Source: Lachnospiraceae bacterium
Lineage (GTDB): Bacteria; Bacillota; Clostridia; Lachnospirales; Lachnospiraceae
DNA: 64,000 nucleotides
Reading direction: 5' to 3'
Assembly (NCBI GenBank): GCA_021205755.1
Contig: JAJPWX010000042.1
Coordinates: forward strand, 34,096 to 98,095
In this document: positions 39,667 through 49,725 of the stretch, piece after piece
Layout: each line of letters opens with the position of its first letter
How positions within the stretch are numbered: the first letter of the stretch is position 1
Program-made: the position numbers and the translations under genes
The notes under the pieces: model-generated
Database searches by the model: none
What the model saw: the letters and a program-made list of their open reading frames with translations, nothing else
Told to the model about the DNA's origin: nothing

Positions 39667-40023
39667 ATGGCTAGAATTAAAGGTGGAATGAACAGAAGGA
39701 AGAAACACAATCGTGTTTTAAAGCTGGCGAAGGGCTACAGAGGCGCCAGATCCAAACAATATAGAATTGCAAAACAGTCCGTTATGCGTGCGCTGGCTAC
39801 TTCCTACGCAGGCAGAAAGCAGAAGAAGCGCCAGTTCCGTCAGCTCTGGATCGCGCGTATCAACGCGGCGGCTCGTCTGAATGGAATCTCCTACAGCAAG
39901 TTCATGTATGGACTGAAGCTTGCGGGCGTAGAACTGAATCGTAAGGTTCTGGCTGATATGGCAGTCAACGATGCAGAAGGATTTGCGACTCTGGCAGAGC
40001 TTGCGAAGACGAAAGTCGCTTAA
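39667..40023 (+). CDS. rplT: Ribosomal protein L20 (bL20)
   Basis: 118 residues, [20 protein letters not shown] opening and [17 protein letters not shown]-terminal block. AAGGAGG precedes the ATG. 50S assembly protein and, in Firmicutes, repressor of its own operon by binding the leader. Ends at a strong terminator. Confidence 0.97.
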   Translation: MARIKGGMNRRKKHNRVLKLAKGYRGARSKQYRIAKQSVMRALATSYAGRKQKKRQFRQLWIARINAAARLNGISYSKFMYGLKLAGVELNRKVLADMAVNDAEGFATLAELAKTKVA

Positions 40024-40042
40024 GCAGAATAGACAGGATTAT

Positions 40043-40090
40043 ACAGCACATCCGGATATGCGTGGACGCAGGGGATGTGCTGTTTTGTTT
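40043..40090 (+). terminator. Terminator after rplT
   Basis: Perfect 11-bp stem acagcacatcc/ggatgtgctgt with tttgtttc tail. Confidence 0.88.
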
Positions 40091-40219
40091 CTACATTATT
40101 TCTTGCCCTTTCCCTTATAAAGTGCTACAATATAGCCTGTCAAAATTCCCTCTCGCTTTGCGCTGTGGGAAAAGACGTGTATTCGCTACTGAATGACTAC
40201 GATTGATTGGAGATTTACA

Positions 40220-42793
40220 ATGGCATTTAATTTTATTAAGAAGGTTTTCGGAACCCACAGCGAGCATGAGCTGAAGCGCATTGAGCCGCTTGTGGACAAG
40301 ATCGAAGCCCTCCGCCCGTCTATGATGGAGCTGTCAGATGAGCAGCTGCAGGCAAAGACGCAGGAATATAAGGATCGCTACGCGAATGGCGAGACGCTGG
40401 ACGACCTGCTTCCGGAAGCGTTCGCTACCGTGCGGGAGGCGTCGCGGCGTGTGCTCGGCATGGAGCACTACCGGGTGCAGCTGATCGGCGGCATTATCCT
40501 CCATCAGGGCCGTATCGCGGAGATGCGTACCGGTGAAGGTAAGACGCTTGTATCCACCTGTCCGGCCTATCTGAATGCGCTGACCGGCCGTGGTGTGCAT
40601 ATTATCACGGTCAACGACTATCTGGCCAGCCGTGACGCGGAGTGGATGGGCGCGGTGCACCGGTTCCTTGGTCTGACTGTCGGCTGTGTACTGAACTCGA
40701 TGAACAATGACGAGCGCCGGGAGCAGTACGCCTGCGATATCACTTATATTACGAACAATGAAGACGGCTTTGATTATCTGCGTGACAACATGGTTATTTA
40801 CAAGGAGCAGCTGGTGCAGCGCGGCCTGGTTTACGCGATTATCGATGAGGTCGACTCTGTTCTGATTGATGAGGCGCGTACGCCGCTGATCATTTCCGGA
40901 CAGAGTGGGAAATCCACCAAGCTCTATGAGGTCTGCGATATCCTGGCTCATCAGCTCGTAAAGGGAGAAGCGAGCGGCGAGGTCACGAAGATGACCGCTA
41001 TCATGGGAGAGGAGATCACCGAGACCGGAGACTTCATCGTCAATGAAAAGGATAAGCTGGTTACCCTGACGCAGGAAGGTATTGAGAAGGTTGAGAAGTT
41101 CTTTAAGATTGACAACTTTTCTGATGCGGAAAACCTGGAGATTCAGCATAACGTTGACCTGGCGCTGCGCGCAAATTATCTGATGTTCCGCGACCAGGAT
41201 TACGTGGTGAAGGATGACCAGGTGCTGATCGTTGATGAGTTTACCGGCCGTATTATGCCGGGGCGCCGCTATTCGGATGGTCTGCATCAGGCGATCGAGG
41301 CAAAAGAGCATGTAAAGGTAAAGCGTGAGAGCAAGACCCTTGCGACAATTACTTTCCAGAACTTTTTCAATAAATACGAAAAGAAAGCCGGTATGACCGG
41401 TACTGCTTTGACGGAGGAAGAAGAATTCCGCGATATCTATGGGATGGACGTGATCGAAATTCCGACGAATGTCCCGGTACAGCGTATCGATTATGAAGAC
41501 GCGGTGTACATGACCCAGAAGGAGAAATATCAGGCTGTGGTAGAAGCAGTCAAAGAGGCTCACGCAAAAGGGCAGCCGGTGCTGGTCGGTACGATTACGA
41601 TTGAAGTATCTGAGCTTTTGAGCAATATGCTCAAGCGCGCGGGTATCCAGCATAAGGTTTTGAATGCGAAGTTCCATGAGATGGAGGCGGAGATCGTCGC
41701 CGAGGCCGGTGTACACGGCACTGTGACGATTGCGACAAACATGGCAGGCCGTGGTACGGATATTAAGCTGGATGAGGAAGCGAAAGCAGCAGGCGGACTG
41801 AAGATCATCGGTACCGAGCGCCACGAGTCCCGCCGCATTGACAATCAGCTGCGCGGACGTTCCGGACGTCAGGGCGACCCGGGCGAGTCCAGATTCTATA
41901 TATCTCTGGAAGATGACCTGATGCGCCTGTTTGGTTCCGAGAAGATGATGAATGTCTTCAAATCGCTCGGTGTACAGGAAGGCGAGCAGATCGAGCATAA
42001 GATGCTCTCCAGTGCTATCGAAAAAGCACAGAAAAAGATCGAGAGCAACAACTTCGGCATCCGTAAAAACCTGCTCGAATACGACCAGGTCAACAACGAG
42101 CAGCGTGAGATCATCTACGAAGAACGCCGCCGTGTACTCGACGGCGAGAGCATGCGCGATTCCATCATGAAAATGGCATCCGATATCATTAACAATGCCG
42201 TAGACCGAAGCTGTACCGACAACGATCAGGAAAACTGGGATCTAAATGAATTGAATTCCATCCTTCAGCCCATCATTCCGTTCCAGCCGATCACAGCCGA
42301 GTCCGTCTCCCGACTTTCCGGAAAAGACGAGCTCAAAAAGTCCCTGAACGATGAGGCAGAGAAGCTGTACGAAGCAAAAGAGCAAGAAGTCGGCGACAAC
42401 GAGAAATTCCGCGAGATGGAGCGCGTGATTCTTCTGCGAGTCATCGACCGCAAGTGGATGGATCACATCGACGACATGGATCAGCTCCGCCAGGGCATCG
42501 GCCTGCAGGCCTACGGCCAGCGCGACCCGAAGGTCGAATACAAGATGAGCGCCTACGAGATGTTTGACGAGATGACCGCCGGCATCCAGCAGGACACCGT
42601 CCGTCTCCTCTACCATATCAAAGTAGAGCAGAAGGTAGAACGCGAAGAAGTCGCGAAAGTAACCGGCACCAACAAAGACGATTCCGGTTCCCGTGCCCCC
42701 AAAAAGCGCGTGACCGAGAAAATCTACCCCAACGACCCATGTCCCTGCGGAAGCGGGAAGAAATACAAGCAGTGCTGCGGGCGGAAGGCGTAA
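40220..42793 (+). CDS. secA: Preprotein translocase ATPase SecA
   Basis: 857 residues. Motor domain with [16 protein letters not shown] (Walker A), [20 protein letters not shown] (Walker B), MAGRGTDI and [11 protein letters not shown], scaffold/wing domains, and a C-terminal zinc tail [13 protein letters not shown] that contacts SecB-like partners or the ribosome. ATG 40220 begins [19 protein letters not shown], the usual N-terminus, after TTGGAGA. Codon choice in the last ~600 bases shifts to C-ending codons, which is odd but the protein stays intact. Drives Sec export, needed by the secreted hydrolases here. Confidence 0.97.
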   Translation: MAFNFIKKVFGTHSEHELKRIEPLVDKIEALRPSMMELSDEQLQAKTQEYKDRYANGETLDDLLPEAFATVREASRRVLGMEHYRVQLIGGIILHQGRIAEMRTGEGKTLVSTCPAYLNALTGRGVHIITVNDYLASRDAEWMGAVHRFLGLTVGCVLNSMNNDERREQYACDITYITNNEDGFDYLRDNMVIYKEQLVQRGLVYAIIDEVDSVLIDEARTPLIISGQSGKSTKLYEVCDILAHQLVKGEASGEVTKMTAIMGEEITETGDFIVNEKDKLVTLTQEGIEKVEKFFKIDNFSDAENLEIQHNVDLALRANYLMFRDQDYVVKDDQVLIVDEFTGRIMPGRRYSDGLHQAIEAKEHVKVKRESKTLATITFQNFFNKYEKKAGMTGTALTEEEEFRDIYGMDVIEIPTNVPVQRIDYEDAVYMTQKEKYQAVVEAVKEAHAKGQPVLVGTITIEVSELLSNMLKRAGIQHKVLNAKFHEMEAEIVAEAGVHGTVTIATNMAGRGTDIKLDEEAKAAGGLKIIGTERHESRRIDNQLRGRSGRQGDPGESRFYISLEDDLMRLFGSEKMMNVFKSLGVQEGEQIEHKMLSSAIEKAQKKIESNNFGIRKNLLEYDQVNNEQREIIYEERRRVLDGESMRDSIMKMASDIINNAVDRSCTDNDQENWDLNELNSILQPIIPFQPITAESVSRLSGKDELKKSLNDEAEKLYEAKEQEVGDNEKFREMERVILLRVIDRKWMDHIDDMDQLRQGIGLQAYGQRDPKVEYKMSAYEMFDEMTAGIQQDTVRLLYHIKVEQKVEREEVAKVTGTNKDDSGSRAPKKRVTEKIYPNDPCPCGSGKKYKQCCGRKA

Positions 42794-42860
42794 GAAGCCG
42801 TGTCCGAAGCAGTCCTATGCCGCCCATGCGCGGTGAAATGTAAAGAAAGAAGGTGACACA

Positions 42861-43992
42861 ATGGTAGAACTCGACCAGTTCAAAGCAATTTTAAACAGCT
42901 ACACAAAACCATTAGTGGAAGTGAGGGATTCACTTTAACCTCGTAAACAAAGAGCAGCAGATTCAGGAGATGGAGCGCCGCATGGAGGAGCCGGACTTCT
43001 GGGATAAGCCCGAAGAGTCGCAGCAGACCATGAAGACGCTGGCGAGCCTCAAGGAGGATGTGGCGACTTATAAGCAGCTGCAGGATCAGTATGAGGAGAT
43101 CGAGCTCCTGATTGAAATGGGTTACGAGGAAGACGACGCGTCGGTGCTCCCGGAGATTCAGGAGACACTGGACGATTTTCAGAGGACACTGGATGATATC
43201 CGCATCAAGACTCTGCTTTCAGGCGAGTATGATGAGAACAACGCGATTGTGACGCTGCATGCGGGCGCGGGCGGCACGGAGTCCTGCGACTGGGCGTCGA
43301 TGCTGTACCGTATGTATACGCGCTGGGTGGAGAAAAAGGGCTTCCAGCTGGAGGTGCTGGACTATCTGGACGGCGAGGAAGCCGGGATCAAATCGGTGAC
43401 CTTCCAGGTCAATGGTGCGCGGGCTTACGGTTATCTGAAGGCGGAAAAGGGTGTACACCGCCTTGTGCGGATTTCGCCGTTTAATGCGGCGGGCAAGCGG
43501 CAGACTTCCTTTGTAAGCTGCGATGTCATGCCGGTTCTGGAGCAGGAGGTCGATCTGGAGATTAATCCGGACGAGCTGCGTATCGACACGTACCGTTCGA
43601 GCGGTGCGGGTGGTCAGCATATCAACAAGACCTCTTCCGCGATCCGGATCACGCATCTGCCGACCGGCATCGTGGTGACCTGCCAGAACGAGCGCTCTCA
43701 GTTCCAGAACAAGGATAAGGCCATGCAGATGTTAAAGACCAAGCTGCTGCTTCTGCGGGAGCAGGAGAATGCGGAGAAGGTTTCTGATATCCGCGGCGAG
43801 GTTAAGGAGATTGGCTGGGGCAATCAGATTCGTTCTTACGTCATGCAGCCATACAAGATGGTGAAGGATCTGCGTACGGGCGAAGAGACCGGCAACGTCG
43901 ACGCCGTCATGGACGGAGCGATTGATCCGTTTATCAATTCGTATCTGAAATGGATGTCCCTGGGCGGAAAAGCGCAGGAGCAGGAAGCATAA
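42861..43992 (+). CDS. prfB: Peptide chain release factor 2, programmed +1 frameshift
   Basis: The first 25 codons (MVELDQFKAILNSYTKPLVE...RDSL) end at CTT TAA (42933-42938). Slipping +1 on CTT skips T42936 and continues NLVNKEQQIQEMERR to 43992, giving 376 residues. In that numbering the anticodon-like SPF is 205-207 and GGQ is 250-252, the same as E. coli RF2. GAGGGA just upstream is the internal ribosome-binding stimulator. RF2 ends translation at UGA and UAA; frameshifting at the in-frame stop autoregulates it. The slip site has UAA where nearly all known prfB genes have UGA. AAGGTG precedes the ATG. Confidence 0.95.
42921..42939 (+). other. RF2 recoding site (SD-like stimulator plus CTT TAA slip)
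   Basis: GTGAGGGATTCACTTTAAC: purine-rich stimulator, five bases, then the CTT slip codon and stop TAA followed by C. Confidence 0.9.
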
Positions 43993-44007
43993 TTTATGCA
44001 CATACAG

Positions 44008-44050
44008 GAGCCGAACACGGGTATTTACCGGTGTTTCGGCTCTTTTGCTT
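44008..44050 (+). terminator. Terminator after prfB
   Basis: gagccgaacac/gtgtttcggctc stem with ttttgctt tail. Confidence 0.85.
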
Positions 44051-44115
44051 CAAAATTCAGAATCTGGCCAGGTAATGTAATGTATAAAAAAATCTTGTAC
44101 AATTGCAGGAAACGC

Positions 44116-44143
44116 TTGCATATCCGGAAATACGTGCTATAAT
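44116..44143 (+). promoter_or_regulatory. folT promoter
   Basis: TTGCAT, 16-base spacer, TATAAT, 20 bases before the THF aptamer. Confidence 0.7.
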
Positions 44144-44162
44144 CCAAATCAATATAAATAAT

Positions 44163-44242
44163 AGCGAAGTAGGAATCTATGCGTGAAGTGTTCATTGGAT
44201 GGGGAGTCGCCGTGAAACGAAAAATCCAGCCTTTGACGCTCT
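44163..44242 (+). promoter_or_regulatory. Tetrahydrofolate (THF/folT) riboswitch aptamer
   Basis: Contains agtag, gcgtgaagtg, ggatggggagtcgc and gaaacgaa in the order of the THF aptamer (compare GCGUUAAGUG...GAAUGGGAUGUCG...ACGAA), closed by agcg/cgct. It precedes folT, the standard target of this class. Confidence 0.8.
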
Positions 44243-44450
44243 GATAAGGCACAGAAGGTGTCTTATGACAGACGTATCTGAAAGGACAGAGATTTACGAT
44301 ATATTTTCCGCACCCGTTGCTACAGTTATGAGACATCTCATAATGTGGATGGCGTATTATTTATAGATGGCTTTGCCAGATGAGAAGGGAATGTCCCTTT
44401 TGGCAGGGCTGTAGCCTGTGGTGAAAGTCCCATTATCTACACATTATGGA
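44243..44450 (+). promoter_or_regulatory. folT leader expression platform
   Basis: About 200 bases between aptamer and folT with several hairpins: ataaggcac/gtgtcttat (44244 on), and a tgcca/tggca plus aaggga/tccctt stem at 44374-44405. No T-tract terminator is obvious, so control may be at translation. Confidence 0.45.
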
Positions 44451-44462
44451 GGTGTTTTTCTT

Positions 44463-45062
44463 ATGAAAAAGTTTCTGGGTATGCTGGCAGAGTCCGGCAG
44501 GGAACTGAAGAAAGTTAAGGTTATGACTTTCTGTGCGATGCTTGCGGCTCTCGCGGTTGTCCTGAGCTACGTGTCATCCATCAACATTGGCCCTTACATC
44601 AGAATTGGGTTTTCCAATATCCCCAACCAGCTGGTAGATCTTTTCTTTGGCCCGGTAACGGGAGCGCTATTCGGGGCGATTCTTGATGTCCTCAAATACC
44701 TGATTAAGCCAGACGGCGCATTTTTCTTTGGCTTTACCTTTGACGCGATGCTGGCGGCCTTTATTTACGGCTGTTTTTATTACAAGAGACCGCTGGAGCT
44801 CTGGAGAGTGTTTGCCGCGGATGGTCTTGTGTCACTGATTGTGAATGTCGGTTTTGCTACCTATTGGCTCTCCGTGTTGTACGGACAGGGATTCATGGCG
44901 CTGCTTCCAGCCAGAGCTCTGAAGAACGTGATCATGTGGCCGATTGAATCTATTATCTACTTTGTACTTGCGAAAGCGCTGCAGCGAACCGGTGTGTTTA
45001 ACGATTTCCTGGTGTTTAAGCCGGAGAAGAATAAGAAGTCGGAAAAGAGACAGCCGGCGTAA
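44463..45062 (+). CDS. folT: ECF-type folate transporter S component
   Basis: 199 residues, six predicted helices. VKVMTFCAMLAALAVVLSYV and IRIGFSNIPNQLVDLFFGPVTGALFGAILD are typical of FolT. It captures folate and docks to a shared ECF ATPase/EcfT module encoded elsewhere. ATG 44463 follows GGAGGTG at ten bases; a GTG upstream was rejected. The THF riboswitch upstream supports folate as the substrate. Confidence 0.9.
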   Translation: MKKFLGMLAESGRELKKVKVMTFCAMLAALAVVLSYVSSINIGPYIRIGFSNIPNQLVDLFFGPVTGALFGAILDVLKYLIKPDGAFFFGFTFDAMLAAFIYGCFYYKRPLELWRVFAADGLVSLIVNVGFATYWLSVLYGQGFMALLPARALKNVIMWPIESIIYFVLAKALQRTGVFNDFLVFKPEKNKKSEKRQPA

Positions 45063-45084
45063 AGGAATCTGCAATCATCGATAT

Positions 45085-45137
45085 AAAAAAACCATTTGCC
45101 AGGACTCCCAGTCTGCTTGCTGACAAATGGTTTTTTT
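45085..45137 (+). terminator. Terminator after folT
   Basis: Perfect 14-bp stem aaaaaaaccatttg/caaatggttttttt, able to work both ways. Confidence 0.9.
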
Positions 45138-45253
45138 CTGATGAAAATTGCATTGCGGCCGGGAAAAATCAATGTTATACTGGAACGAAAGAGACAGCGG
45201 CAGGCTGACACGTGGATGTCCCTGTCTATGGAGAAAAAGGAGGAAGAACAGAT

Positions 45254-45895
45254 ATGAAATATCAGGGCATTATCTTTGATCTTGACGGTGTGATTTGTTT
45301 CACGGACAAGTATCATTACCAGGCATGGAAAGCGCTGGCGGATGAGATCGGCGTGTATTTCGACGAGACGATCAACAATCGTCTCCGCGGTGTGAGCCGC
45401 ATGGCAAGCCTGGATATTATTCTGGAAAGAAGCGAGAAAGAGTATACGCAGGAAGAGAAAGAGCAGATGGCGGCGAAGAAGAATGAGATGTACCGCGGCC
45501 TGCTGGAACAGATGTCGCCTGCGGACTTAAGTGTGGAAGTAAAGGAGACGCTGGACGCGCTGCGGGCGACCGGCGCAAAGCTGGCGATCGGCTCCTCCAG
45601 CAAAAATGCGAAGCTGATCCTGAACCGGATCGGGCTGGGCGATTATTTTGACGCGATCAGCGACGGAACCAATATCACACACTCCAAGCCGCATCCGGAG
45701 GTGTTCTTAAAGGGCGCCCAATTCCTTGGTCTGGAGCCGAAGGACTGTCTTGTCGTGGAAGACGCGCTGGCAGGCATTGACGCTGCCGTAGCCGGTGGCT
45801 TTGACGGCGCCGGACTGGGTGAGGCAGCTACTCATGAGAAAGTGACCTGGCCGCTGAAAACATTTGCGGATCTGAAGCAGATTCAGGGGGAATGA
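45254..45895 (+). CDS. pgmB: Beta-phosphoglucomutase
   Basis: 213 residues of the HAD family. IIFDLDGVICFTDKYHYQAWK gives motif I with the second Asp acid/base and the helical cap; LAIGSSSKNAK is motif II; SKPHPEVFL contains motif III Lys; VVEDALAGIDAA is motif IV. The enzyme converts beta-glucose-1-phosphate to glucose-6-phosphate after disaccharide phosphorylases. No phosphorylase gene is adjacent. AAAGGAGGAAG precedes ATG 45254. Confidence 0.92.
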   Translation: MKYQGIIFDLDGVICFTDKYHYQAWKALADEIGVYFDETINNRLRGVSRMASLDIILERSEKEYTQEEKEQMAAKKNEMYRGLLEQMSPADLSVEVKETLDALRATGAKLAIGSSSKNAKLILNRIGLGDYFDAISDGTNITHSKPHPEVFLKGAQFLGLEPKDCLVVEDALAGIDAAVAGGFDGAGLGEAATHEKVTWPLKTFADLKQIQGE

Positions 45896-45911
45896 CATAG
45901 TTTCATGAGAG

Positions 45912-45950
45912 AAGAGGGACTGTGAAATACAGCCCCTCTTTGCAGTTTTT
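45912..45950 (+). terminator. Terminator after pgmB
   Basis: aagaggg-ctgt/acag-ccctctt stem with a ttgcagttttt tail. Confidence 0.7.
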
Positions 45951-45972
45951 GTCGAAGAACAGAGAGTGTCAT

Positions 45973-46034
45973 GTTATAGGTTACACCACAGCCAAATCTA
46001 CCTTATTTCAACCACTACAAGTGTGACCAGTAAC
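45973..46034. repeat. ~62-bp hairpin repeat, copy 2 (inverted)
   Basis: Reverse complement closely follows 6653-6713 along its whole length, including ggtcacac...tgtagtg..tgaaa.aaggt...tttggct.tggtgt. Located between pgmB and the helicase gene. Confidence 0.7.
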
Positions 46035-46059
46035 AATGTCATCTCTCTGACAAGAACGA

Positions 46060-48381
46060 TCATGTGCCGCTGAGCAATTCTCTTTCACACAGATGCAGCA
46101 TTTTTGCTTTCATTTCTTCAATGTCCAGCACACCGTAAGCAAATCCTTTTTTCACAAGCACCTCCGGCAGATATTCATCATATTTATCAAAGATAGGTAC
46201 TTCCCTGGGATAGACCAGGCTCATCGGGTCAATGGGCTGATTCAGCTCTTCCCGGAGAATCGTCCAGAATTCCCGTTCGGAGACGGTCATGACAAACTGG
46301 ATGAAATAGGGGCGGGAGGAATCGACTCCTTTTATGCCCAGGCGTTTGCCGCAGGTAAGCTTCAGAAAACGTTCCAGAGCCAGGAAGGCATAGGTGCCAA
46401 GCCAGGGAAACAAGGCGTACATACTGCCGCCAAGGCAGATCAGCGATCGTTCGCCAAGCCCGGCGTTTTTGGCGGAGGTTCGGGCGGCGGCGAGTCTTAT
46501 TCTGGCATTTTTCATCAGGTAAGGATAGGATTTTTCTTCACAGAGGACGCCCAGCATCCGCTCCAGAATCCGGGTGTGAATGTCTCCGGGTACCTCGCCG
46601 AAGTAGGCGGGGACTTTGCCCTTGATCAGCTCACAGTAAACCATGTGCCGCTTGTGGTCGACTTCATCTACCAGCCAGACATGTCCGGCGATGGCGATTT
46701 TTTCTCCCGCGGGAGGCGGCTTTACGATGGTGCCGAGCTCTTCTGAACCGGCGCGGACCGTGTACTCCTCATTTTCCTGAAAAACCGCGTAAAATTTAAA
46801 ATTATTGACGACACGTTCTCCGGCCAGACCAACGATCAGGCCGCCTGCTTCGGTTCGTTCCATGTGTCCGGTTTCCAGCAGGTGCCGCAGAAGAATTCGA
46901 AAGTCTTCCTGCGTGATTTTGCGGAAGTAGCGAAGCGTCAGAACACGGGAAGCCAGCTCGGCCGGGGTCATCTCACCGCAGGAGGCGAGAATACTCATGG
47001 TCTGGTGGTAGAGAAGACTGTAGGGCAGGGCGTCCATTTTCGGCGGTTCCACCCAGCGTTCTTCGAGATAGAGCTGCACCAGGGCGATTCCCTGGATCAG
47101 CTTCCAGGGAATGGTGGCCGGCAGGAGCGCCCGGGCTTCCGGCGGCTCTTCGCGCATGACAAACCACATTTCCGGGGGCAGATCCCGCCGCCCGGTTCGT
47201 CCCATGCGCTGCAGGAAGGAGGATACGGTATAGGGCGCGTCAATCTGGAACGCCCGTTCCAGTCTGCCGATGTCGATGCCCAGCTCCAGCGTAGCAGTAG
47301 TCACTGTGGTCTGGAACTGTTCTTCGTCTTTCATGACAGCCTCTGCGGTTTGTCGATAGGATTCTGACAGGTTGCCATGGTGAATGAGAAAGCGGTCCGG
47401 TTCGTTTTTTGCCTCGCAATACTGGCGGAGCGTTGTGGTGACGGCTTCACATTCCTCTCTGGAATTGACGAATACCAGACACTTTTTTCCTCTGGTATGC
47501 TCAAAAATATAACCGATGCCGGGATCGGCTTCCTTTGGCGCGATGTCCGTTCTGGGAGAAAGGGCGTCTTCGGGTTTGATGGGCGTTTCGGATGAGTCTT
47601 CCTTTTTTTGGTCGTTTTCCGAGGAGGCTTTCTCTGGCACCTGATTATGAATTTTCGTGGGTGCTCCGGGATTGGTCGGAGGGAAGGTGTAAAAATGCTC
47701 CATGGACAGCCGCCATTTGATACCGCCCTGGGGCAGCTTTGGAATGATGGTTTTCCGCCCAGTACCCGCCGACAGAAAGGCGCCCGCTTCTTTGGGGTCG
47801 CCGATGGTGGCGGAGAGGCCGATTCGCCGGGGATTCACACCCGCCTGACGGCAGAGACGTTCGATCAGGCACAGCGTCTGGCCGCCGCGGTCGCCGCGCA
47901 TCAGGGAATGGATTTCATCGATCACGATAAAGCGCAGGTCGCCAAAGAGCTTTGTGATGGCGGAATGCTTGTGCAGGAGCATTGCTTCCAGGCTCTCCGG
48001 TGTGATCTGCAAAATGCCGGACGGGTGCTTCATCATTTTATTTTTGTGAGACTGCGACACATCTCCATGCCAGTGCCAGACCGGAATATTGGCTTCCTGA
48101 CACAGGTCGTTGAGGCGGGAAAACTGATCGTTGATCAGCGCTTTCAGCGGTCCGATGTAGATCGCGCCTACAGAAGAAGGCATATCCTCCGTAAACAGCG
48201 TCAGAATCGGAAAAAAGGCCGCTTCTGTTTTGCCGGAGGCCGTGGAGGCAGAAAGCAGCAGGTTCTCATCTGTATTGAAAATCACATCGGCTGCGGCCGC
48301 CTGGACCGCGCGGAGGGATTCCCAGCCATTCTGATAGATATAATCCTGGATAAAGGGTGCGTAACGGTCAAAGGTGTTCAT
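46060..48381 (-). CDS. Lhr-like superfamily 2 DEAD/DEAH helicase (BrxHI-like)
   Basis: 773 residues. RecA1: Walker A STASGKTEAA (46-55), VGAIYIGPLKALINDQ, ITPESLEAML, DEIH in RFIVIDEIHSLMRGDRGGQ, motif III LSATIGDP. RecA2: KKCLVFVNSREECEAV, TTATLELGIDIG, motif VI QRMGRTGRR. A Ser/Glu-rich linker (~250-290) lies between them, and an Lhr-type C-terminal region follows. GGAGGCCGGACAAAAT precedes ATG 48381. Third gene of a minus-strand operon with a BrxD-like ATPase (21 bp away) and a TerB protein. Lhr-type helicases of this size are part of type 2 BREX (family knowledge). Probably remodels DNA or RNA:DNA substrates in a defence or repair complex (inference). Confidence 0.9.
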   Translation of the reverse strand: MNTFDRYAPFIQDYIYQNGWESLRAVQAAAADVIFNTDENLLLSASTASGKTEAAFFPILTLFTEDMPSSVGAIYIGPLKALINDQFSRLNDLCQEANIPVWHWHGDVSQSHKNKMMKHPSGILQITPESLEAMLLHKHSAITKLFGDLRFIVIDEIHSLMRGDRGGQTLCLIERLCRQAGVNPRRIGLSATIGDPKEAGAFLSAGTGRKTIIPKLPQGGIKWRLSMEHFYTFPPTNPGAPTKIHNQVPEKASSENDQKKEDSSETPIKPEDALSPRTDIAPKEADPGIGYIFEHTRGKKCLVFVNSREECEAVTTTLRQYCEAKNEPDRFLIHHGNLSESYRQTAEAVMKDEEQFQTTVTTATLELGIDIGRLERAFQIDAPYTVSSFLQRMGRTGRRDLPPEMWFVMREEPPEARALLPATIPWKLIQGIALVQLYLEERWVEPPKMDALPYSLLYHQTMSILASCGEMTPAELASRVLTLRYFRKITQEDFRILLRHLLETGHMERTEAGGLIVGLAGERVVNNFKFYAVFQENEEYTVRAGSEELGTIVKPPPAGEKIAIAGHVWLVDEVDHKRHMVYCELIKGKVPAYFGEVPGDIHTRILERMLGVLCEEKSYPYLMKNARIRLAAARTSAKNAGLGERSLICLGGSMYALFPWLGTYAFLALERFLKLTCGKRLGIKGVDSSRPYFIQFVMTVSEREFWTILREELNQPIDPMSLVYPREVPIFDKYDEYLPEVLVKKGFAYGVLDIEEMKAKMLHLCERELLSGT

Positions 48382-48402
48382 ATTTTGTCCGGCCTCCTGC
48401 CG

Positions 48403-49725
48403 CTATAGTTCAAATTCCGCAAATTCGCCAAGCTCGTCTGCCGCCTGTTCTTCCAGCGGCGTCTTTGCGTAAGAGAAATCCTCCGACCCCATGAGGGCGG
48501 CGACTTCCAGCTTTGGATTCTGATAGAGGAGATCCATCAGCTCAATGAAGTCCCGGATGATTTCTCTGGGCGTAATATGGCTGTCGGCACCCACGCGGCT
48601 GTATTCGATCTGAATAAAGGTAATGAGATCCTGCTGCGTCAGCCGCTGCTCGTAGTCAAAAAGCTGTGCATGGATCGCGGCGAGTTTTTCCACCAGGATC
48701 AGCATTTCCTCATTGGTCAGAGGCGAGAGCTTAATCACCGGCGCCAGAAGATCCCGGGTATCCTCACTGGCAAACCGCCCTTCGGTCAGCCGGGAGCGCA
48801 GAGCCTCGTAGCTGTAGACGCCTCTTCTGGTATCCTCGATACACTGCGGCGTTCCGCAGAGAATGATGCCGAGATAGCGGGCCTTTCCCTGTAGCGTGTC
48901 ATTGTACATGGTGAGAATTTTCTCATAATTGTACTGCCGGGTGATGCTGTTGGGAATTTTATAGATATTCACCAGCTCGTCAATGAGCACCAGCATTCCC
49001 GCATAGCCCGCGCCCTTCAGGAAGGTCGCGAAAATCTTGATATATTCGTACCAGTCGTCGTCCGTGATGATGACGTTGACGCCCAGATCCTGTCGGGCTT
49101 CCGTTTTGGTCGCATACTCTCCGCGGAACCAGCGGATGACTTTGGCCTTAGTATCGTCCTCACCGTTTACGTATGCCTGATAGTAGAGAGTCAGCAGCCG
49201 GGCAAAGTCATATCCGTGTACCATGCCGTTCAGGTCGTTAATGACGGTAAAAATTTTCTGGCGCACCAAAGCGGAGAATTCCGGATTATCATAAGACAGC
49301 CCAGTGTCCGCGGCCACAGCGCTTTCCACGCTGCTGATCCAGCGATCCAGCACCAGAGGCAGCGCGCCGCCTTCCGGCCGGGTCTTGACCGACATATTTT
49401 GCACCAGTTCTTTATAGGTGGCAAGCCCCTGCCCCCTGGTGCCCTGCAGACGGCGCTCGGGTGAGAGATCCGCGTCCACCACCACAAAATTCCGATCCAT
49501 ACAATAGTTGCGGATGGTCTGCAGCAAAAAGCTTTTGCCGCTCCCGTATTTGCCGGAGATAAAGCGAAATGCCGCCCCGCCGTCGGCGATGATCTCTACG
49601 TCGTGGAGCAGGGCATTGATCTCCGCTTCCCGTCCAACCGTAATATAAGGTAAACCGATGCGCGGCACCACCCCGCCTTTCAGGGCGTTGATGAGTGTAC
49701 TCGCAATTCGTTTTGGTATCTTCAA
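48403..49725 (-). CDS. BrxD-like (DUF2791) P-loop ATPase
   Basis: 440 residues. Starts MKIPKRIASTLINALKGGVVP, Walker A GKYGSGKS at 58-65, Walker B GMLVLIDELVNIYK near 255, and sensor-like IILCGTPQCIEDTRRGVYSY, the layout of the BREX system ATP-binding protein BrxD. TTG start at 49725 overlaps the TGA of the TerB gene (TTGA), so translation is coupled. BrxD occurs in type 2 BREX beside an Lhr helicase; here neither PglZ, PglX nor BrxC is visible. Probably an AAA-type ATPase driving the helicase on DNA (inference). Confidence 0.88.
   Translation of the reverse strand: MKIPKRIASTLINALKGGVVPRIGLPYITVGREAEINALLHDVEIIADGGAAFRFISGKYGSGKSFLLQTIRNYCMDRNFVVVDADLSPERRLQGTRGQGLATYKELVQNMSVKTRPEGGALPLVLDRWISSVESAVAADTGLSYDNPEFSALVRQKIFTVINDLNGMVHGYDFARLLTLYYQAYVNGEDDTKAKVIRWFRGEYATKTEARQDLGVNVIITDDDWYEYIKIFATFLKGAGYAGMLVLIDELVNIYKIPNSITRQYNYEKILTMYNDTLQGKARYLGIILCGTPQCIEDTRRGVYSYEALRSRLTEGRFASEDTRDLLAPVIKLSPLTNEEMLILVEKLAAIHAQLFDYEQRLTQQDLITFIQIEYSRVGADSHITPREIIRDFIELMDLLYQNPKLEVAALMGSEDFSYAKTPLEEQAADELGEFAEFEL

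Noticed and set aside
40334..41998. 554-residue minus-strand frame
   Set aside because: Antisense to secA with no family resemblance.
44108..44121. CcpA cre-like sequence over the folT -35
   Set aside because: Two mismatches to the consensus and no functional link to carbon catabolite control.
44420..44431. ggtgaaagtccc, a phrase typical of group II introns
   Set aside because: No reverse transcriptase, domain V or intron ends nearby; only 12 bases match, inside the folT leader.
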